DNA of 64,000 bases. Source: Blastobasis lacticolella (Eukaryota > Arthropoda > Insecta > Lepidoptera > Blastobasidae). The stretch spans positions 13,305,001 through 13,369,000 of the forward strand of contig LR990054.1 of NCBI GenBank assembly GCA_905147135.1, given 5' to 3'. Shown piece by piece: positions 63,920 to 64,000 of the stretch. The notes below the pieces were generated by a model that was not told the DNA's origin, searched no databases, and saw only the letters and a program-made list of their open reading frames with translations. The position numbers were made by a program, and so were the translations under genes. How positions within the stretch are numbered: the stretch's first letter is position 1; each line of letters begins with the position of its first letter.

Positions 63920-64000
63920 ACCAGTGCATTACCTATACCGTTATAACCGTTTTCCATCAGGTGATCTGTTTAATGGTTTGTCAATAAATAACATAAAAAT
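63920..64000 (+). repeat. LINE 3' tail, runs to the window end
   Basis: CCAGTGCATTACCTATACCG, then GTTTTCCATCAGGTGATCTG, TTTAATGGTTTGTCAATAAA, ending in AACATAAAAA. The ccatcaggtga block and the AATAAA are typical. Confidence 0.6.

Overview
The window looks like nuclear DNA of a lepidopteran insect (moth or butterfly). It is AT-rich, has no bacterial-style gene packing, and is filled with 5'-truncated non-LTR retrotransposons (LINEs), tRNA-derived SINEs, MITE-like foldback elements and short repeats whose 3' tails I recognise as typical of Lepidoptera. No multi-exon host gene could be supported. The only host-like coding candidate is a 66-residue secreted peptide precursor at 8652-8852. The rest could be intergenic or intronic.

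Layout. 1-8 kb: a minisatellite whose period changes from 48 to 44 bp (240-710), an interspersed repeat, a LINE 3' end, several RTE-type LINE tails and a MITE. 8-14 kb: the peptide candidate, a CR1-group LINE fragment followed by a tRNA-type SINE, a 5S-rRNA-like sequence next to an RTE C-terminus, and a broken transposon protein fragment. 14-45 kb: mostly sequence without recognisable genes, broken by LINE tails, MITEs, two GC-rich repeat blocks carrying RFX/X-box-like palindromes (23.5 and 27.3 kb), a CpG-rich block (35.4 kb), and a MITE inside a GTAGGG-rich tract (42.9 kb). 45-54.3 kb: the main feature, described below. 54-64 kb: more RTE fragments, another MITE and a tRNA-type SINE.

The 45-54 kb region is a nested transposon locus. 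A degenerate R1/I-type LINE with a C-terminal RNase H domain (about 46190-54272) was split by a CR1-group LINE of about 5.4 kb (47464-52831). That insertion is flanked by a perfect 5-bp target-site duplication (TAACT), and removing it rejoins the host reading frame exactly. The inner element looks intact. ORF1 (521 aa) has coiled coils and an SGNH/esterase-like domain. ORF2 has endonuclease and reverse transcriptase domains. ORF2 has no AUG before its endonuclease domain and overlaps the end of ORF1 in the +1 frame, beside a UUU-CGU sequence. Just upstream, at 45088-45646, is a hairpin with arms of about 186 bp. It encloses a piece of reverse transcriptase gene from the same family as the outer LINE, so it is a plausible natural hairpin-RNA (endo-siRNA) locus.

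Limits: everything was read by eye without database searches. LINE clade names are given only to the level the motifs allow, and repeat boundaries are approximate unless a terminal inverted repeat or target-site duplication fixes them.
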